Assembly (NCBI RefSeq): GCF_001546855.1
Contig: NZ_KQ958162.1
Coordinates: 1 to 40,610 of the forward strand
Origin: Megasphaera sp. MJR8396C
GTDB taxonomy: Bacteria; Bacillota; Negativicutes; Veillonellales; Megasphaeraceae
Reading direction: 5' to 3'
Length of the DNA: 40,610 nt
This document shows positions 1-6,906 of the stretch, piece after piece. The notes beneath the pieces are model-generated. The model ran no database searches. It saw only the letters and a program-made list of their open reading frames with translations, and was not told the DNA's origin. Made by a program: the position numbers and the translations under genes. The number at the start of each line of letters is the position of its first letter. Positions within the stretch are counted from its first letter, which is position 1.

Positions 1-4
1 GCTT

Positions 5-27
5 ACTCCGAAGTGAAACTTCGGAGT
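5..27. repeat. Perfect 10-bp hairpin at start of the rRNA spacer
   Basis: ACTCCGAAGT and ACTTCGGAGT face each other across a 3-base loop, giving a perfect 10-bp stem. Its right arm is also the beginning of the first copy of the 75-bp repeat. Because a 5S gene follows about 170 bases later, the window probably starts at or just after the 3' end of a 23S rRNA gene, and the stem could take part in rRNA processing. That placement is inference, since the 23S gene itself is not in the window. Confidence 0.5.
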
Positions 28-94
28 GGGCGGGGGAGTCTCGTAGCAGATGTCTTAAAGACGGATGCCGAAGGCGACCGGACTGCCGCATTCA
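19..94 (+). repeat. Structured repeat, copy 1 (in the spacer before 5S rRNA)
   Basis: Full copy of a repeat that starts CTTCGGAGTGGG, runs through GGGGGAGTCT and GCAGATGTCTT, and ends with GACGGATGC...GGACTGCCGCATTC. The early AGTCT can pair with the late (A/G)GACT, and GCC-GAA-GGC forms a small inner hairpin. Further copies lie at 446-519 and 555-619, with a half copy at 388-419. No coding capacity is evident. This copy lies in the presumed 23S-5S spacer and would be transcribed with the rRNA. Confidence 0.7.
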
Positions 95-193
95 GCAGGA
101 TGTGACAGTACTTAAGGAAAGTATTCAGAATAACAGGAAGTTAAGATAAACATTTTTATGCAGTTGTCAGGATACGAATCCTGAAACATAAAT

Positions 194-308
194 TCAGTGG
201 CGATAGCTGCGGGGATCCACTGTTCCCATGCCGAACACAGCAGTTAAGGCCGCAAACGCCGAAAGTACTTGGGGGGAGGCCCCCTGGGAGGATAGGAAGC
301 CGCTGATT
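194..308 (+). rRNA. rrf: 5S ribosomal RNA
   Basis: The segment contains the conserved 5S core (CCCATGCCGAACACAG, then GAAAGTACTTGGGGG). Its ends pair to form the closing helix, TCAGTGGC (194-201) with GCCGCTGA (299-306). The length of about 115 bases fits bacterial 5S rRNA. It is followed within 10 bases by a strong intrinsic terminator, so this is the 3' end of an rRNA operon. No tRNA gene is seen between it and either repeat cluster. The exact ends are estimated from the helix. Confidence 0.93.
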
Positions 309-316
309 CATAGAGA

Positions 317-348
317 GAAGCACTTCGATAATGAAGTGCTTCTTTTTT
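317..348 (+). terminator. Intrinsic terminator of the rRNA operon
   Basis: GAAGCACTTC and GAAGTGCTTC form a perfect 10-bp stem with a 6-base loop, followed directly by a run of six T residues. Confidence 0.92.
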
Positions 349-387
349 CATGCAATGAAATAGAGTAAAATATCTTATCTCTTTAAC

Positions 388-419
388 GACGGATGCGAAG
401 CGACGAGACTGCCCCATTC
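388..419 (+). repeat. Structured repeat, 3' half copy
   Basis: GACGGATGCGAAGCGAC followed by GAGACTGCCCCATTC matches the 3' half of the 75-bp repeat. The inner hairpin is shortened to GC-GAA-GC, where copies 1 and 2 have GCC-GAA-GGC, so pairing is kept although the sequence differs. The 5' half is missing. Confidence 0.6.
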
Positions 420-445
420 GGGTTCATTGGGAATCTGCTGGATAA

Positions 446-519
446 ATTCGGAGTGGGTGGGGGAGTCTGGCAGCAGATGTTTTAAGACGGATGCCGAAGG
501 CGACTAGACTGCCGCATTC
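446..519 (+). repeat. Structured repeat, copy 2
   Basis: Full-length copy starting TTCGGAGTGGGTGGGGGAGT and ending AGACTGCCGCATTC, very close to copy 1. AGTCT at 464-468 pairs with AGACT at 506-510. Confidence 0.7.
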
Positions 520-554
520 AATTATATTGCTCTTCCACAATCGAAAGTCACTGC

Positions 555-619
555 TTCGGAGTGGGAGTCTGGTATCAGATATCTTTGACGGATGCGCAGC
601 GACAAGACTGTCGAATTCA
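555..619 (+). repeat. Structured repeat, copy 3 (diverged)
   Basis: TTCGGAGTGG...GAGTCTGGTATCAGAT...GACGGATGCGCAGCGAC...AAGACTGTCGAATTC. It has lost the G-rich insertion and several positions have changed, but the AGTCT/AGACT pairing and an inner GC-GCA-GC hairpin are preserved. This argues for selection on structure, or for a once-mobile structured element. Confidence 0.6.
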
Positions 620-678
620 GAACCATTGGTATTTCCCAGACAGGAAGCCATAGGCCACTAGTCAGACGTTACCGATAC

Positions 679-709
679 CCTTTGGCATCCTTTTGACGGA
701 TGTTAAAGG
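679..709. repeat. 12-bp hairpin, possible degenerate repeat copy
   Basis: CCTTTGGCATCC pairs with GGATGTTAAAGG across a 7-base loop (two G-U pairs). It includes the GACGGATG core shared by all repeat copies. No T-run follows, so it is not an obvious terminator. Confidence 0.4.
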
Positions 710-841
710 ACCACTCAGGAGCCTTCATGAACTAGCCTCAACAGACCACTCAAGCCTTAAGACTCCAGACTCATTCCTTCACTCCATACCATCATCAAAT
801 CTTCATCTCATCATTTAAACCCGTTAAGCGTCTGAGAACAT

Positions 842-882
842 AAAAACTGCCACCAGCTATGATGCTGATGGCAGTTACGTTT
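842..882 (-). terminator. Intrinsic terminator after the sensor kinase gene
   Basis: On the minus strand an ACTGCCATCAGC/GCTGGTGGCAGT stem (846-857 with 864-875) is followed by a run of T. It lies about 45 bases beyond the kinase stop. The plus strand also carries a T-run after the stem, so it may work in both directions. Confidence 0.85.
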
Positions 883-921
883 TTCCTGATGAAATTCACT
901 TATTTTTACACGATGTCTGTT

Positions 922-2388
922 TCAGGATAATTCGTCGTTGTCGACCGTTATTGTTTCGTTGCTTCCTTTTACGGGGAAGATGACTGAAACGGTGGTTCCT
1001 ACATTTACGGTACTGGTAAGGGTGATTTCAGCCTTATTGGCCTTGGCGATATACTGGGCAATGGACAGGCCCAACCCCGATCCGCCTGTAGCCTTGGTCC
1101 GCGATGAATCGACGCGATAGAAGCGTTCAAATACGCGGTTTAAATCCTTTTCAGGGATACCGATACCGGTATCGGCAACGCGATAGATGACTCTTTTTTC
1201 ATCCGCTGTGCAGGACAAGGTGATTTGCTTTCCTGCCGGTGTGTATTTTATGGCATTGTCGATAAAAATACGGAGCATCTGTTTGACACTCCCCGGTTCA
1301 GCGATGATGACGGCTTTCGCGTTATCCGTAATGCGAATGTCGTGTTCCTTATCGATGAGGGTGATTTCGCTGTACACGTCTTGCAGCAGTTGGGCCGTAT
1401 CGATTTCCGTAAAGTGTTTGATCAGGGTCCCGTTATTGGAGCGGGCAAAGAAGAGCAGTCGTTCTGTAAGCTGTTTCATGTAGTCCGTCTCTGATTTTAT
1501 GGCCGTAAGACCTTCGTTGAGGACGGCCGGGTCTTCTTTTCCCCAGCGGTCGAGGAGATCGGCATAACCGGCGATGACCGTAATCGGGGTCCGGAGTTCA
1601 TGAGAAGCGTCGCTGATAAACTGCTGCTGCTTCTTATATCCATATTCGATTCGGTCCAGGGCCTGATTGATGGTCACGGCTAAGTCGTGGAGCTCGTTTT
1701 TATTGTTTGACAGGGCAATGCGGTTGTCGAGGCGATTGACTTCGATGGTCTTTACGGTGTCATTGATGACCTTTAATGGGGCCAGCGACTTTTTCATGAA
1801 GTACATGCCGGTGACGATGGTTAGGATTAGGCTGATGAGAATCGAGGCCAATAGCTGTTTGGACAGGAGGGAAATGAAGTTCGTTTCCTTATCCGGCCGC
1901 TGTGAAAAACGGAGGTAATAATTCATCCCCTGCTTATTCGTCCAAAGGCGGTAGTAGGAAAATTCTGAAGCTTCGTTTCCTTGCACCTTCGTCGGCAGGG
2001 GATTTTCCTCCGGTGTGCTGATGGCGTCGTCGATATAACGGTCGCTGAGCTTTCGAACGGCGTGCGTCGGCCCGTTGTCGATGATGAGGTGGCCGGCGCC
2101 GTCATAGATCTGTAAATTCATTTGTGGCGGTATATTGGCTTGAACGAAGATGGTCGTATCGACTTTTCCATACGTATCCAAATAGTGAACGGCGGCTGCT
2201 GCATTATCCATCAGTTGATCGCGCAAGGCGTTGTTCATAATATAATGAATGCTGGTAAGTGTCGTGACGGATACGGTCAGCAGGATGAAGAAGACGATAG
2301 CGGAGTAGAGCAGGACCATCTTGGCAAAAATCGGCAGCGGTGCGATAAGGACTTGCCGGATCAGCCAGTGATTAATCTTCTGCCACAT
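922..2388 (-). CDS. Sensor histidine kinase of a two-component system
   Basis: Membrane sensor kinase that should autophosphorylate and pass phosphate to the response regulator encoded just upstream. With the chosen ATG at 2388 it has 488 residues: a first membrane helix at about 22-45, an extracytoplasmic sensor region of about 130 residues, a second helix at 178-198, a HAMP linker, and the kinase core. The H-box SHELRTP places the phosphorylated histidine at residue 263. The N-box DNAIKYTP, G1 DTGIGIP, F-box FERFYRVDSSR and G2 GGSGLGLS are all intact. The frame stays open 34 codons further upstream, but that stretch overlaps the regulator gene and lacks membrane-protein character; the ATG chosen overlaps the regulator's end by 17 bases, typical of coupled genes. 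The signal sensed is unknown. Confidence 0.92.
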   Translation of the reverse strand: MWQKINHWLIRQVLIAPLPIFAKMVLLYSAIVFFILLTVSVTTLTSIHYIMNNALRDQLMDNAAAAVHYLDTYGKVDTTIFVQANIPPQMNLQIYDGAGHLIIDNGPTHAVRKLSDRYIDDAISTPEENPLPTKVQGNEASEFSYYRLWTNKQGMNYYLRFSQRPDKETNFISLLSKQLLASILISLILTIVTGMYFMKKSLAPLKVINDTVKTIEVNRLDNRIALSNNKNELHDLAVTINQALDRIEYGYKKQQQFISDASHELRTPITVIAGYADLLDRWGKEDPAVLNEGLTAIKSETDYMKQLTERLLFFARSNNGTLIKHFTEIDTAQLLQDVYSEITLIDKEHDIRITDNAKAVIIAEPGSVKQMLRIFIDNAIKYTPAGKQITLSCTADEKRVIYRVADTGIGIPEKDLNRVFERFYRVDSSRTKATGGSGLGLSIAQYIAKANKAEITLTSTVNVGTTVSVIFPVKGSNETITVDNDELS

Positions 2389-3052
2389 AGCCGACTCCCC
2401 GAACCGTACGGATATAGTTGCGGTAGTCAGGACCGAGTTTGCCGCGAAGATAACGGATATAGACGTCGACGATGTTGGTATCCCCGGCAAAGCCGTAGCC
2501 CCACACTTCTTCCAGAATACGCGACCGTGACAGGACGATATTTTTATTCAGGATTAAATAGACCAGGAGTTCAAACTCTGTCTTCGAGAAGCGAATTTTT
2601 CGGGGACCGATGACGGCTTCATGGCGGTCAACGAATACCGTCATTTCGCGCAGATGGAGATATCGTTCCTGATTTTCGAGCTGACGGCGTTCTCTCAGGA
2701 GTGCCCGGATCCGGGCGAAGAGTTCCTTGCTGTTAAAGGGCTTGGTCAGGTAGTCGTTAGCTCCGCTGTCCAAGCTGTAGACTTTGGTTTCGATATCATC
2801 CCTTGCCGATAACATCATAATCGGAACATTCGATAATTCTCTCGTACGTTTACAGATGCTCAGCCCGTCGATATCGGGGAGCATGATGTCGAGGAGTATG
2901 AGATCGAAGCGTTCCTGGCAAATGCGGTCTAAGGCGGCGGCGCCATTGTATTCAATCCCGCAGTCATAGCCTTCGTGCTCCAGTTCCATTTGGATGAACC
3001 GGGCGATTGGTTTTTCATCTTCAACGATTAAAATGCTTGTGTTTCCAGGCAT
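2372..3052 (-). CDS. OmpR-family response regulator
   Basis: Transcription factor with an N-terminal receiver domain (about 1-120) and a C-terminal winged-helix DNA-binding domain (about 130-226). The acidic pocket (VEDE), phospho-acceptor Asp55 in LLDIMLPD, a conserved Ser in MLSA and the Lys in LTKPF are present. The C-terminal domain has the usual ending RTVRGVGYV. The ATG at 3052 is preferred over an upstream TTG at 3070 because GGAGG sits about 7 bases before it. It is the first gene of a two-gene operon with the sensor kinase. The targets are unknown. Confidence 0.93.
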   Translation of the reverse strand: MPGNTSILIVEDEKPIARFIQMELEHEGYDCGIEYNGAAALDRICQERFDLILLDIMLPDIDGLSICKRTRELSNVPIMMLSARDDIETKVYSLDSGANDYLTKPFNSKELFARIRALLRERRQLENQERYLHLREMTVFVDRHEAVIGPRKIRFSKTEFELLVYLILNKNIVLSRSRILEEVWGYGFAGDTNIVDVYIRYLRGKLGPDYRNYIRTVRGVGYVAED

Positions 3053-3106
3053 ATAAAAACCTCCGATCAAAAGTAGTTTTACACCCCGTTTACTTATATA
3101 CTTTCT

Positions 3107-3112
3107 ATTATA
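3107..3112 (-). promoter_or_regulatory. Possible -10 element for the two-component operon
   Basis: TATAAT is present on the minus strand about 55 bases before the regulator's start codon. No good -35 hexamer lies at the usual spacing, so this promoter is weak or needs an activator. Confidence 0.4.
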
Positions 3113-3223
3113 ACGTATATCCTCTCTCTTTTGTACCGTTGGCTTATGTCTTTTTTGTATCGCTCACCTGGACATTATCACAAAAAAGTCACAACAATTT
3201 AATCTATTTTTCATGTTTAGGCA

Positions 3224-3251
3224 TTTACTTTTTCCGAGAACCTGTTATGAT
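3224..3251 (+). promoter_or_regulatory. Promoter of a possible small RNA
   Basis: TTTACT (3224-3229), 16 bases, then TATGAT (3246-3251). The predicted start is near 3258. No protein-coding gene lies between it and the terminator at 3382-3411. Confidence 0.45.
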
Positions 3252-3257
3252 AGTAAG

Positions 3258-3411
3258 TGTAGAAGAGATCATCTACGAGATGTTGGAGATTTAAGTCTGT
3301 TCATTACACCCCTCGAACACCCCTATCTTATTTCTTCAACTGCTGAGATATTGTCTTCCCCCGATGATATCTTGCAATAAGAAAAAGCCGGCCCCCCTCG
3401 CCGGCTTTTTT
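3258..3411 (+). ncRNA. Candidate small RNA, about 150 nt, with C-rich single-stranded segments
   Basis: Inferred transcript from the promoter above to a strong terminator. It contains a hairpin (GATATTGTC with GATGATATC, seven-base C-rich loop) and further C-rich unpaired segments (ACACCCCTCGAACACCCC and the terminator loop). Such C-rich loops are a known way for Gram-positive small RNAs to bind Shine-Dalgarno sequences. A 15-codon frame starting at 3248 has no ribosome binding site. The spacer from 3053 to 3604 otherwise holds only regulatory sites. No match to a known RNA family is recognised. Confidence 0.35.
3382..3411. terminator. Intrinsic terminator (both strands)
   Basis: AAAAAGCCGGC, a C-rich loop, and GCCGGCTTTTTT. 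The A-run and T-run on either side of the stem make it usable from either direction. On the plus strand it would end the candidate small RNA. Confidence 0.85.
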
Positions 3412-3524
3412 CTATGGGTGCAATCATGGCGCTGAACTATGATTTTGAATAAATTTTGAGAAAAATATTTTGTGCTATGCCAAAAAGCTAGGAAATACCT
3501 ATATCTTCACCCTTTCGGTATTCA

Positions 3525-3553
3525 TTGACAACTTTTAGTATTCGTGCAATAAT
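3525..3553 (+). promoter_or_regulatory. Sigma-70 promoter of the ferredoxin gene
   Basis: A perfect TTGACA (3525-3530) is followed after 17 bases by AATAAT (3548-3553). The transcript would start near 3560, with a short CGGGG-gtta-CCCCG hairpin (3565-3578) close to its 5' end. Confidence 0.8.
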
Positions 3554-3604
3554 GAAACAGACGACGGGGGTTACCCCGAACATTGATGTTGGGAGGTGAA
3601 AAAT

Positions 3605-3769
3605 ATGCATGTTATTTCCGATGAATGCGTAAAATGCGGCGCTTGCGCTAGCACCTGTCCTACGGGCGCTATCGAAGAAGGCGAAACGAAATACGTTGTA
3701 ACTGATTCCTGCATCGATTGCGGCGCTTGTGAATCCGCTTGTCCTACCGGCGCAATTTCCGCTGAATAA
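3605..3769 (+). CDS. Clostridial-type 2[4Fe-4S] ferredoxin (54 residues)
   Basis: Small soluble electron carrier. The 54-residue product has two copies of the CxxCxxCxxxCP motif, with cysteines at 8, 11, 14, 18 and at 36, 39, 42, 46. Each cluster of four is completed by a cysteine from the other half in this family, so it should bind two low-potential [4Fe-4S] clusters. The two halves are near duplicates (CVKCGACASTCPTGAI and CIDCGACESACPTGAI). A strong ribosome binding site (GGGAGGTG) precedes the ATG. It has its own promoter and terminator, so it is transcribed alone, as expected for an abundant housekeeping ferredoxin serving anaerobic redox enzymes such as pyruvate:ferredoxin oxidoreductase or hydrogenase. 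Confidence 0.96.
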   Translation: MHVISDECVKCGACASTCPTGAIEEGETKYVVTDSCIDCGACESACPTGAISAE

Positions 3770-3778
3770 TTGCCAGGG

Positions 3779-3832
3779 CAATTCAATAAGAAAAGAGACA
3801 TGTATTGACATGTCTCTTTTTTTATTGAATTG
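3779..3832. terminator. Very long terminator hairpin after ferredoxin
   Basis: A continuous 25-bp stem (one G-U pair) with the 4-base loop ATTG: CAATTCAATAA-G-AAAAGAGACATGT pairs with ACATGTCTCTTTT-T-TTATTGAATTG. The inner half (3791-3820) is a classical terminator with a T-run inside the 3' arm. The right end overlaps the -35 of the lspA promoter. Confidence 0.85.
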
Positions 3833-3854
3833 TGTCCTTGTCATATGCTAAAAT
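3825..3854 (+). promoter_or_regulatory. Promoter of lspA-rluD-pyrR
   Basis: TTGAAT (3825-3830), 18 bases, TAAAAT (3849-3854), with a TG one base before the -10 (extended -10). The -35 lies within the 3' arm of the preceding terminator. Confidence 0.55.
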
Positions 3855-3891
3855 AAAGTGACTGTAAGTTACATAGTAGGAGGAATTTACC

Positions 3892-4329
3892 TTGTATGTA
3901 TTAGGCATTGCCTTGGCCGTTGCCTTCGTTGACCAACTCACGAAGTTCGTTGTGCAGCAGGAAATGGCGCTCCATGAATCCATTCCGGTTATTCCGGGAT
4001 TTTTTCATATTACCTATATTTTGAATAAAGGCGCTGCTTTTGGTATTTTAGAACATCAACAGTGGCTTTTTTTAATTATTGCCCTTATGTTATTCCTTTT
4101 ATACGGTATTTTTCGGAAGAAAATGCCGAACACTCCTGTGGTTTGCGGCGCAGCCGGACTGCTGTTGGGAGGGGCTTTGGGCAATGCGATTGACCGGACC
4201 TTTGCCGGTGCGGTGACGGATTTTTTTGATTTTAGAATTTGGCCGGTCTTTAATGTCGCTGATATCGGCATCGTCGTCGGCGTGGCCTTATTGTTGTGGT
4301 ATAGTTGGACACATCTGTCGGATAAATGA
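3892..4329 (+). CDS. lspA: Lipoprotein signal peptidase (signal peptidase II)
   Basis: Inner-membrane aspartyl peptidase that cleaves the signal peptide of prolipoproteins after lipid is attached to the +1 cysteine. The 145-residue product has four hydrophobic segments and the family motifs DQLTK, NKGAAFG, GNAIDR and FNVADIGI. The catalytic aspartates are Asp101 and Asp124. Translation starts at TTG: the ribosome binding site AGGAGG is 8 bases upstream and no in-frame ATG fits. It heads the conserved Firmicute operon lspA-rluD-pyrR. A client may be the lipoprotein at 38184 in this window. Confidence 0.96.
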   Translation: MYVLGIALAVAFVDQLTKFVVQQEMALHESIPVIPGFFHITYILNKGAAFGILEHQQWLFLIIALMLFLLYGIFRKKMPNTPVVCGAAGLLLGGALGNAIDRTFAGAVTDFFDFRIWPVFNVADIGIVVGVALLLWYSWTHLSDK

Positions 4330-4338
4330 GGTTGAAAC

Positions 4339-5256
4339 ATGGAAAATAAAGTATTGGTTATTACAGAAGAAGAAAAGGGGAAACGGCTCGATGTCTACTT
4401 GGCAGCGGCCCTCGAGGTTTCGCGCAGCTATGCGCAGCAGCTCATCCAAGGGGAAGACGTCGTCGTCAATGATAAACAGGTAAAGGCTAACTATCGCTTG
4501 AGTGAAGGCGATGTCGTCCAGGTTCAGCTAGACGTGCAGGAAGAATATAACGTTGAGCCCGAAAATATTCCGCTCGATGTCGTTTATGAAGATAAGGATA
4601 TCATCGTCGTCAATAAGGCGCGCGGGATGGTCGTTCATCCGGCAGCCGGAAACTATGACGGGACCTTGGTCAATGCCTTGCTCTACCACTGTCAGGGGGA
4701 ACTGTCCGGCATCAATGGCGTCATCCGCCCGGGCATCGTTCATCGATTGGATAAAGATACGTCGGGAGTCATGGTCGCCGCTAAGACCGACGAAGCCCAT
4801 AAAGGCCTTGCCGAACAGATAAAGGCCCATTCGGCGCACCGAACCTACTGGGCCTTGGTCCATGGCAATATTTCCGAAGAAAAAGGCGTCATCGATGCCC
4901 CTATCGGCCGGCATCCGAAGGACCGCATACGGATGGCTGTGACCTTCAAAGGCGGCCGAGATGCCGTTACCCATTTCCGAGTCCTCAAACGGTACGGCGA
5001 CTATACCTGGGTAGAATGCAAACTGGAAACGGGGCGTACCCATCAAATTCGTGTCCACATGGCTTATATCCATCATCCTGTCGTAAACGATCCTTTATAT
5101 GGTTATAAGAAAGATGATTTTCCCATTGACGGGCAGGCACTTCATTCGCATTCGCTCGATTTAGTTCATCCCGTCACTAATGAGTTGATGCACTTTGAAG
5201 CGCCGGCACCGGCAGATTTTCTCGAATGCCTGAAGCGGGCCGAACAGAGGGAGTGA
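4339..5256 (+). CDS. rluD: RluD-family ribosomal large-subunit pseudouridine synthase
   Basis: Converts specific uridines of 23S rRNA to pseudouridine. The 305-residue product has an N-terminal S4 RNA-binding domain (about 12-75) and a RluA/RluD catalytic domain. The signature [13 protein letters not shown] carries the nucleophile Asp138, and GRTHQIRVH is near the C-terminus. Length and domain order are typical. Members of this family (including YlyB of Bacillus) are hard to assign to exact uridines from sequence, so the RluD name is a family-level call. It lies between lspA and pyrR with short gaps, in one operon. Confidence 0.92.
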   Translation: MENKVLVITEEEKGKRLDVYLAAALEVSRSYAQQLIQGEDVVVNDKQVKANYRLSEGDVVQVQLDVQEEYNVEPENIPLDVVYEDKDIIVVNKARGMVVHPAAGNYDGTLVNALLYHCQGELSGINGVIRPGIVHRLDKDTSGVMVAAKTDEAHKGLAEQIKAHSAHRTYWALVHGNISEEKGVIDAPIGRHPKDRIRMAVTFKGGRDAVTHFRVLKRYGDYTWVECKLETGRTHQIRVHMAYIHHPVVNDPLYGYKKDDFPIDGQALHSHSLDLVHPVTNELMHFEAPAPADFLECLKRAEQRE

Positions 5257-5260
5257 CAGT

Positions 5261-5800
5261 ATGTGGAAAGAAAAGACACTGCTCATGGACGAAAAAGCGA
5301 TGGGGCGGGCCATTCGCCGCATTGCTCATGAAATCATTGAACATAATAAGGGCCTGGACAGCACCATCCTGGTCGGCATCCACACCCGCGGTGTGCCCTT
5401 AGCCAAAAGGCTGGGACAAGAATTGGAGGCCATCGAAGGGCGAAAGGTCCCGGTCTACGATCTGGATATTTCGGCGTACCGTGACGATGGCCGCAAAAGT
5501 CCCATTGCCATTACCGATGCCGGTAAGTTCGATGCCGATGGCAAGACGGTCGTTCTCGTCGACGACGTCCTGTTTACCGGACGGACGGTCCGGTCGGCCC
5601 TGAACGCCATCATGGAATTGGGGCGGCCGCAGTTCATCGAACTGGCCGTCCTCGTCGACAGAGGCCATCGGGAACTTCCGATTCGGGCCGATTACGTCGG
5701 CAAAAATGTACCGACGTCACGAAAGGAAGACGTTGCCGTTCAGCTGAAAGAAACGGACCGACAGGACCGTGTTCTGCTGCGGGAATTGACGGAGAAGTGA
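5261..5800 (+). CDS. pyrR: PyrR: pyrimidine attenuation regulator / uracil phosphoribosyltransferase
   Basis: A type I phosphoribosyltransferase fold of 179 residues with the PRPP-binding loop [13 protein letters not shown] at 97-109. In Firmicutes PyrR binds pyr mRNA leaders in response to UMP and also has weak uracil phosphoribosyltransferase activity. The segment [12 protein letters not shown] near the C-terminus is characteristic of PyrR. It starts 4 bases after the rluD stop with a GGGAG ribosome binding site. The pyr operon it would control is not in this window. Confidence 0.93.
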   Translation: MWKEKTLLMDEKAMGRAIRRIAHEIIEHNKGLDSTILVGIHTRGVPLAKRLGQELEAIEGRKVPVYDLDISAYRDDGRKSPIAITDAGKFDADGKTVVLVDDVLFTGRTVRSALNAIMELGRPQFIELAVLVDRGHRELPIRADYVGKNVPTSRKEDVAVQLKETDRQDRVLLRELTEK

Positions 5801-5804
5801 ACAA

Positions 5805-5834
5805 GAGGCTGCCGCCCTGCGGCAGTCTTTTTTT
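5805..5834 (+). terminator. Intrinsic terminator after pyrR
   Basis: CTGCCGC-CCT-GCGGCAG stem and loop (5809-5825) followed by TC and seven T residues. Confidence 0.88.
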
Positions 5835-5835
5835 A

Positions 5836-5863
5836 TTGATTTCCCCTTTATTTATGCTATACT
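5836..5863 (+). promoter_or_regulatory. Promoter of the dha operon
   Basis: TTGATT (5836-5841), 16 bases, TATACT (5858-5863), with an extended -10 TG. It begins right after the pyrR terminator. No operator-like repeat was noticed. Confidence 0.65.
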
Positions 5864-5911
5864 TAAGAAAAAACATACGTTTTGCTCTATATTCAGAAAG
5901 AAGGGGTTGTG

Positions 5912-6901
5912 ATGAAAAAGATTTTAAATGATGTCGATCGCGTCGAAGAGGAAATGATTCAAGGCTTGGTCAAATCGGCACCAAAGATGCTGCGCAAACT
6001 CGATTACGGCACGATTGTCGTCAGAGCCGATAAAAAGGAAGGCAAAGTCGCCTTGGTCAGCGGCGGCGGAAGCGGCCATGAACCGGCTCATGCCGGCTAT
6101 GTCGGCACGGGGATGCTCGATGGTGCCGTCGCCGGGACGGTATTCACGTCGCCGACACCGGACCAGGTTTTAGAAGGCATTAAAGCCGTGGCTACCGATC
6201 AGGGCGTCCTTTGTGTCGTCAAAAACTATACCGGCGATATCATGAACTTTGAAATGGCCGTTGAAATGGCGGCCGATGAAGATATCAAGGCAGATTATGT
6301 CGTCGTCAATGATGACGTCGCCGTTCGTGACAGTCTGTATACCACGGGGCGCCGCGGTGTAGCCGGTACGATTTTCGTCCATAAAATTGCCGGTGCCAAG
6401 GCTGAACAGGGCGCATCGCTGGCGGACGTAAAAAGCGTTGCCGAAAAGGTCGTTGCCAATGTCCGTTCCATGGGGATGGCCATTGAACCCTGCACCGTTC
6501 CGGCCGCAGGGAAACCGGGCTTTGAATTGGCCGAAGACGAAATGGAAATCGGGATCGGCATCCATGGCGAACCGGGGACTCACCGGGAAAAGCTGCGTTC
6601 GGCTAATGACATCGCCAAGATGCTCCTCGATGCGATTTTGGCCGACCTCGACTATAAAGGACACGATGTCGTCGTCCTGGTCAATGGCATGGGCGGCACA
6701 CCGCTGATGGAACTGTATATCGTCAACAATTTTGTACAGGACTACCTTAAAGAGCAGGGAGTCCATGTCTATGATACGATGGTAGGCAATTACATGACTT
6801 CCATCGAAATGGCAGGTTTTTCTTTGACGCTCCTGCGCCTGGACGATGAAATGAAAGCCCTCTATGACGCACCGGCAGATACCTTAGCTTGGAAAAAATA
6901 A
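5912..6901 (+). CDS. dhaK: Dihydroxyacetone kinase subunit DhaK (PTS-dependent)
   Basis: Binds dihydroxyacetone covalently for phosphorylation by DhaL-ADP, giving dihydroxyacetone phosphate for glycolysis. Starting at the ATG after GAAGGGG gives 329 residues, and the active-site residues then carry the same numbers as I recall for the E. coli protein: His56 in GGGSGHEPAH, Asp109 in NYTGDIMNFE, and the substrate-binding His218 in GIGIHGEPG. An upstream in-frame TTG at 5882 lacks a good ribosome binding site. It is the first gene of dhaKLM and suggests growth on glycerol or dihydroxyacetone, or disposal of dihydroxyacetone. Confidence 0.96.
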   Translation: MKKILNDVDRVEEEMIQGLVKSAPKMLRKLDYGTIVVRADKKEGKVALVSGGGSGHEPAHAGYVGTGMLDGAVAGTVFTSPTPDQVLEGIKAVATDQGVLCVVKNYTGDIMNFEMAVEMAADEDIKADYVVVNDDVAVRDSLYTTGRRGVAGTIFVHKIAGAKAEQGASLADVKSVAEKVVANVRSMGMAIEPCTVPAAGKPGFELAEDEMEIGIGIHGEPGTHREKLRSANDIAKMLLDAILADLDYKGHDVVVLVNGMGGTPLMELYIVNNFVQDYLKEQGVHVYDTMVGNYMTSIEMAGFSLTLLRLDDEMKALYDAPADTLAWKK

Positions 6902-6906
6902 AGGGG

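Larger units (their letters stand above)
349..841. other. Gene-free spacer with repeat copies
   Basis: No credible gene is seen between the 5S terminator and the terminator of the kinase gene. The stretch holds one half copy and two fuller copies of the 75-bp repeat and a 12-bp hairpin at 679-709. The remainder, about 710-840, is pyrimidine-rich and shows nothing else recognisable. Reading frames crossing it run through the repeats and resemble no known protein. Confidence 0.6.

Noticed and set aside
1-620. CRISPR array
   Set aside because: Repeat units are about 75 bp, diverged and unevenly spaced, with no uniform spacers and no cas genes.
424-651. 75-residue minus-strand frame
   Set aside because: It runs across two copies of the structured repeat, has no ribosome binding site and resembles no protein.
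349-841. tRNA genes in the spacer after 5S
   Set aside because: No cloverleaf or TTCGANTC-type T-arm with a matching acceptor stem was found; the GATTC/GAATTC-like strings belong to the repeat.
2122-2613. 163-residue plus-strand frame over the kinase/regulator junction
   Set aside because: Antisense shadow of two well-recognised genes; low-complexity composition, no ribosome binding site.
3007-3294. 95-residue plus-strand frame and the 15-codon frame at its end
   Set aside because: It starts inside the regulator gene on the other strand, and the short frame has no Shine-Dalgarno. The region looks regulatory.
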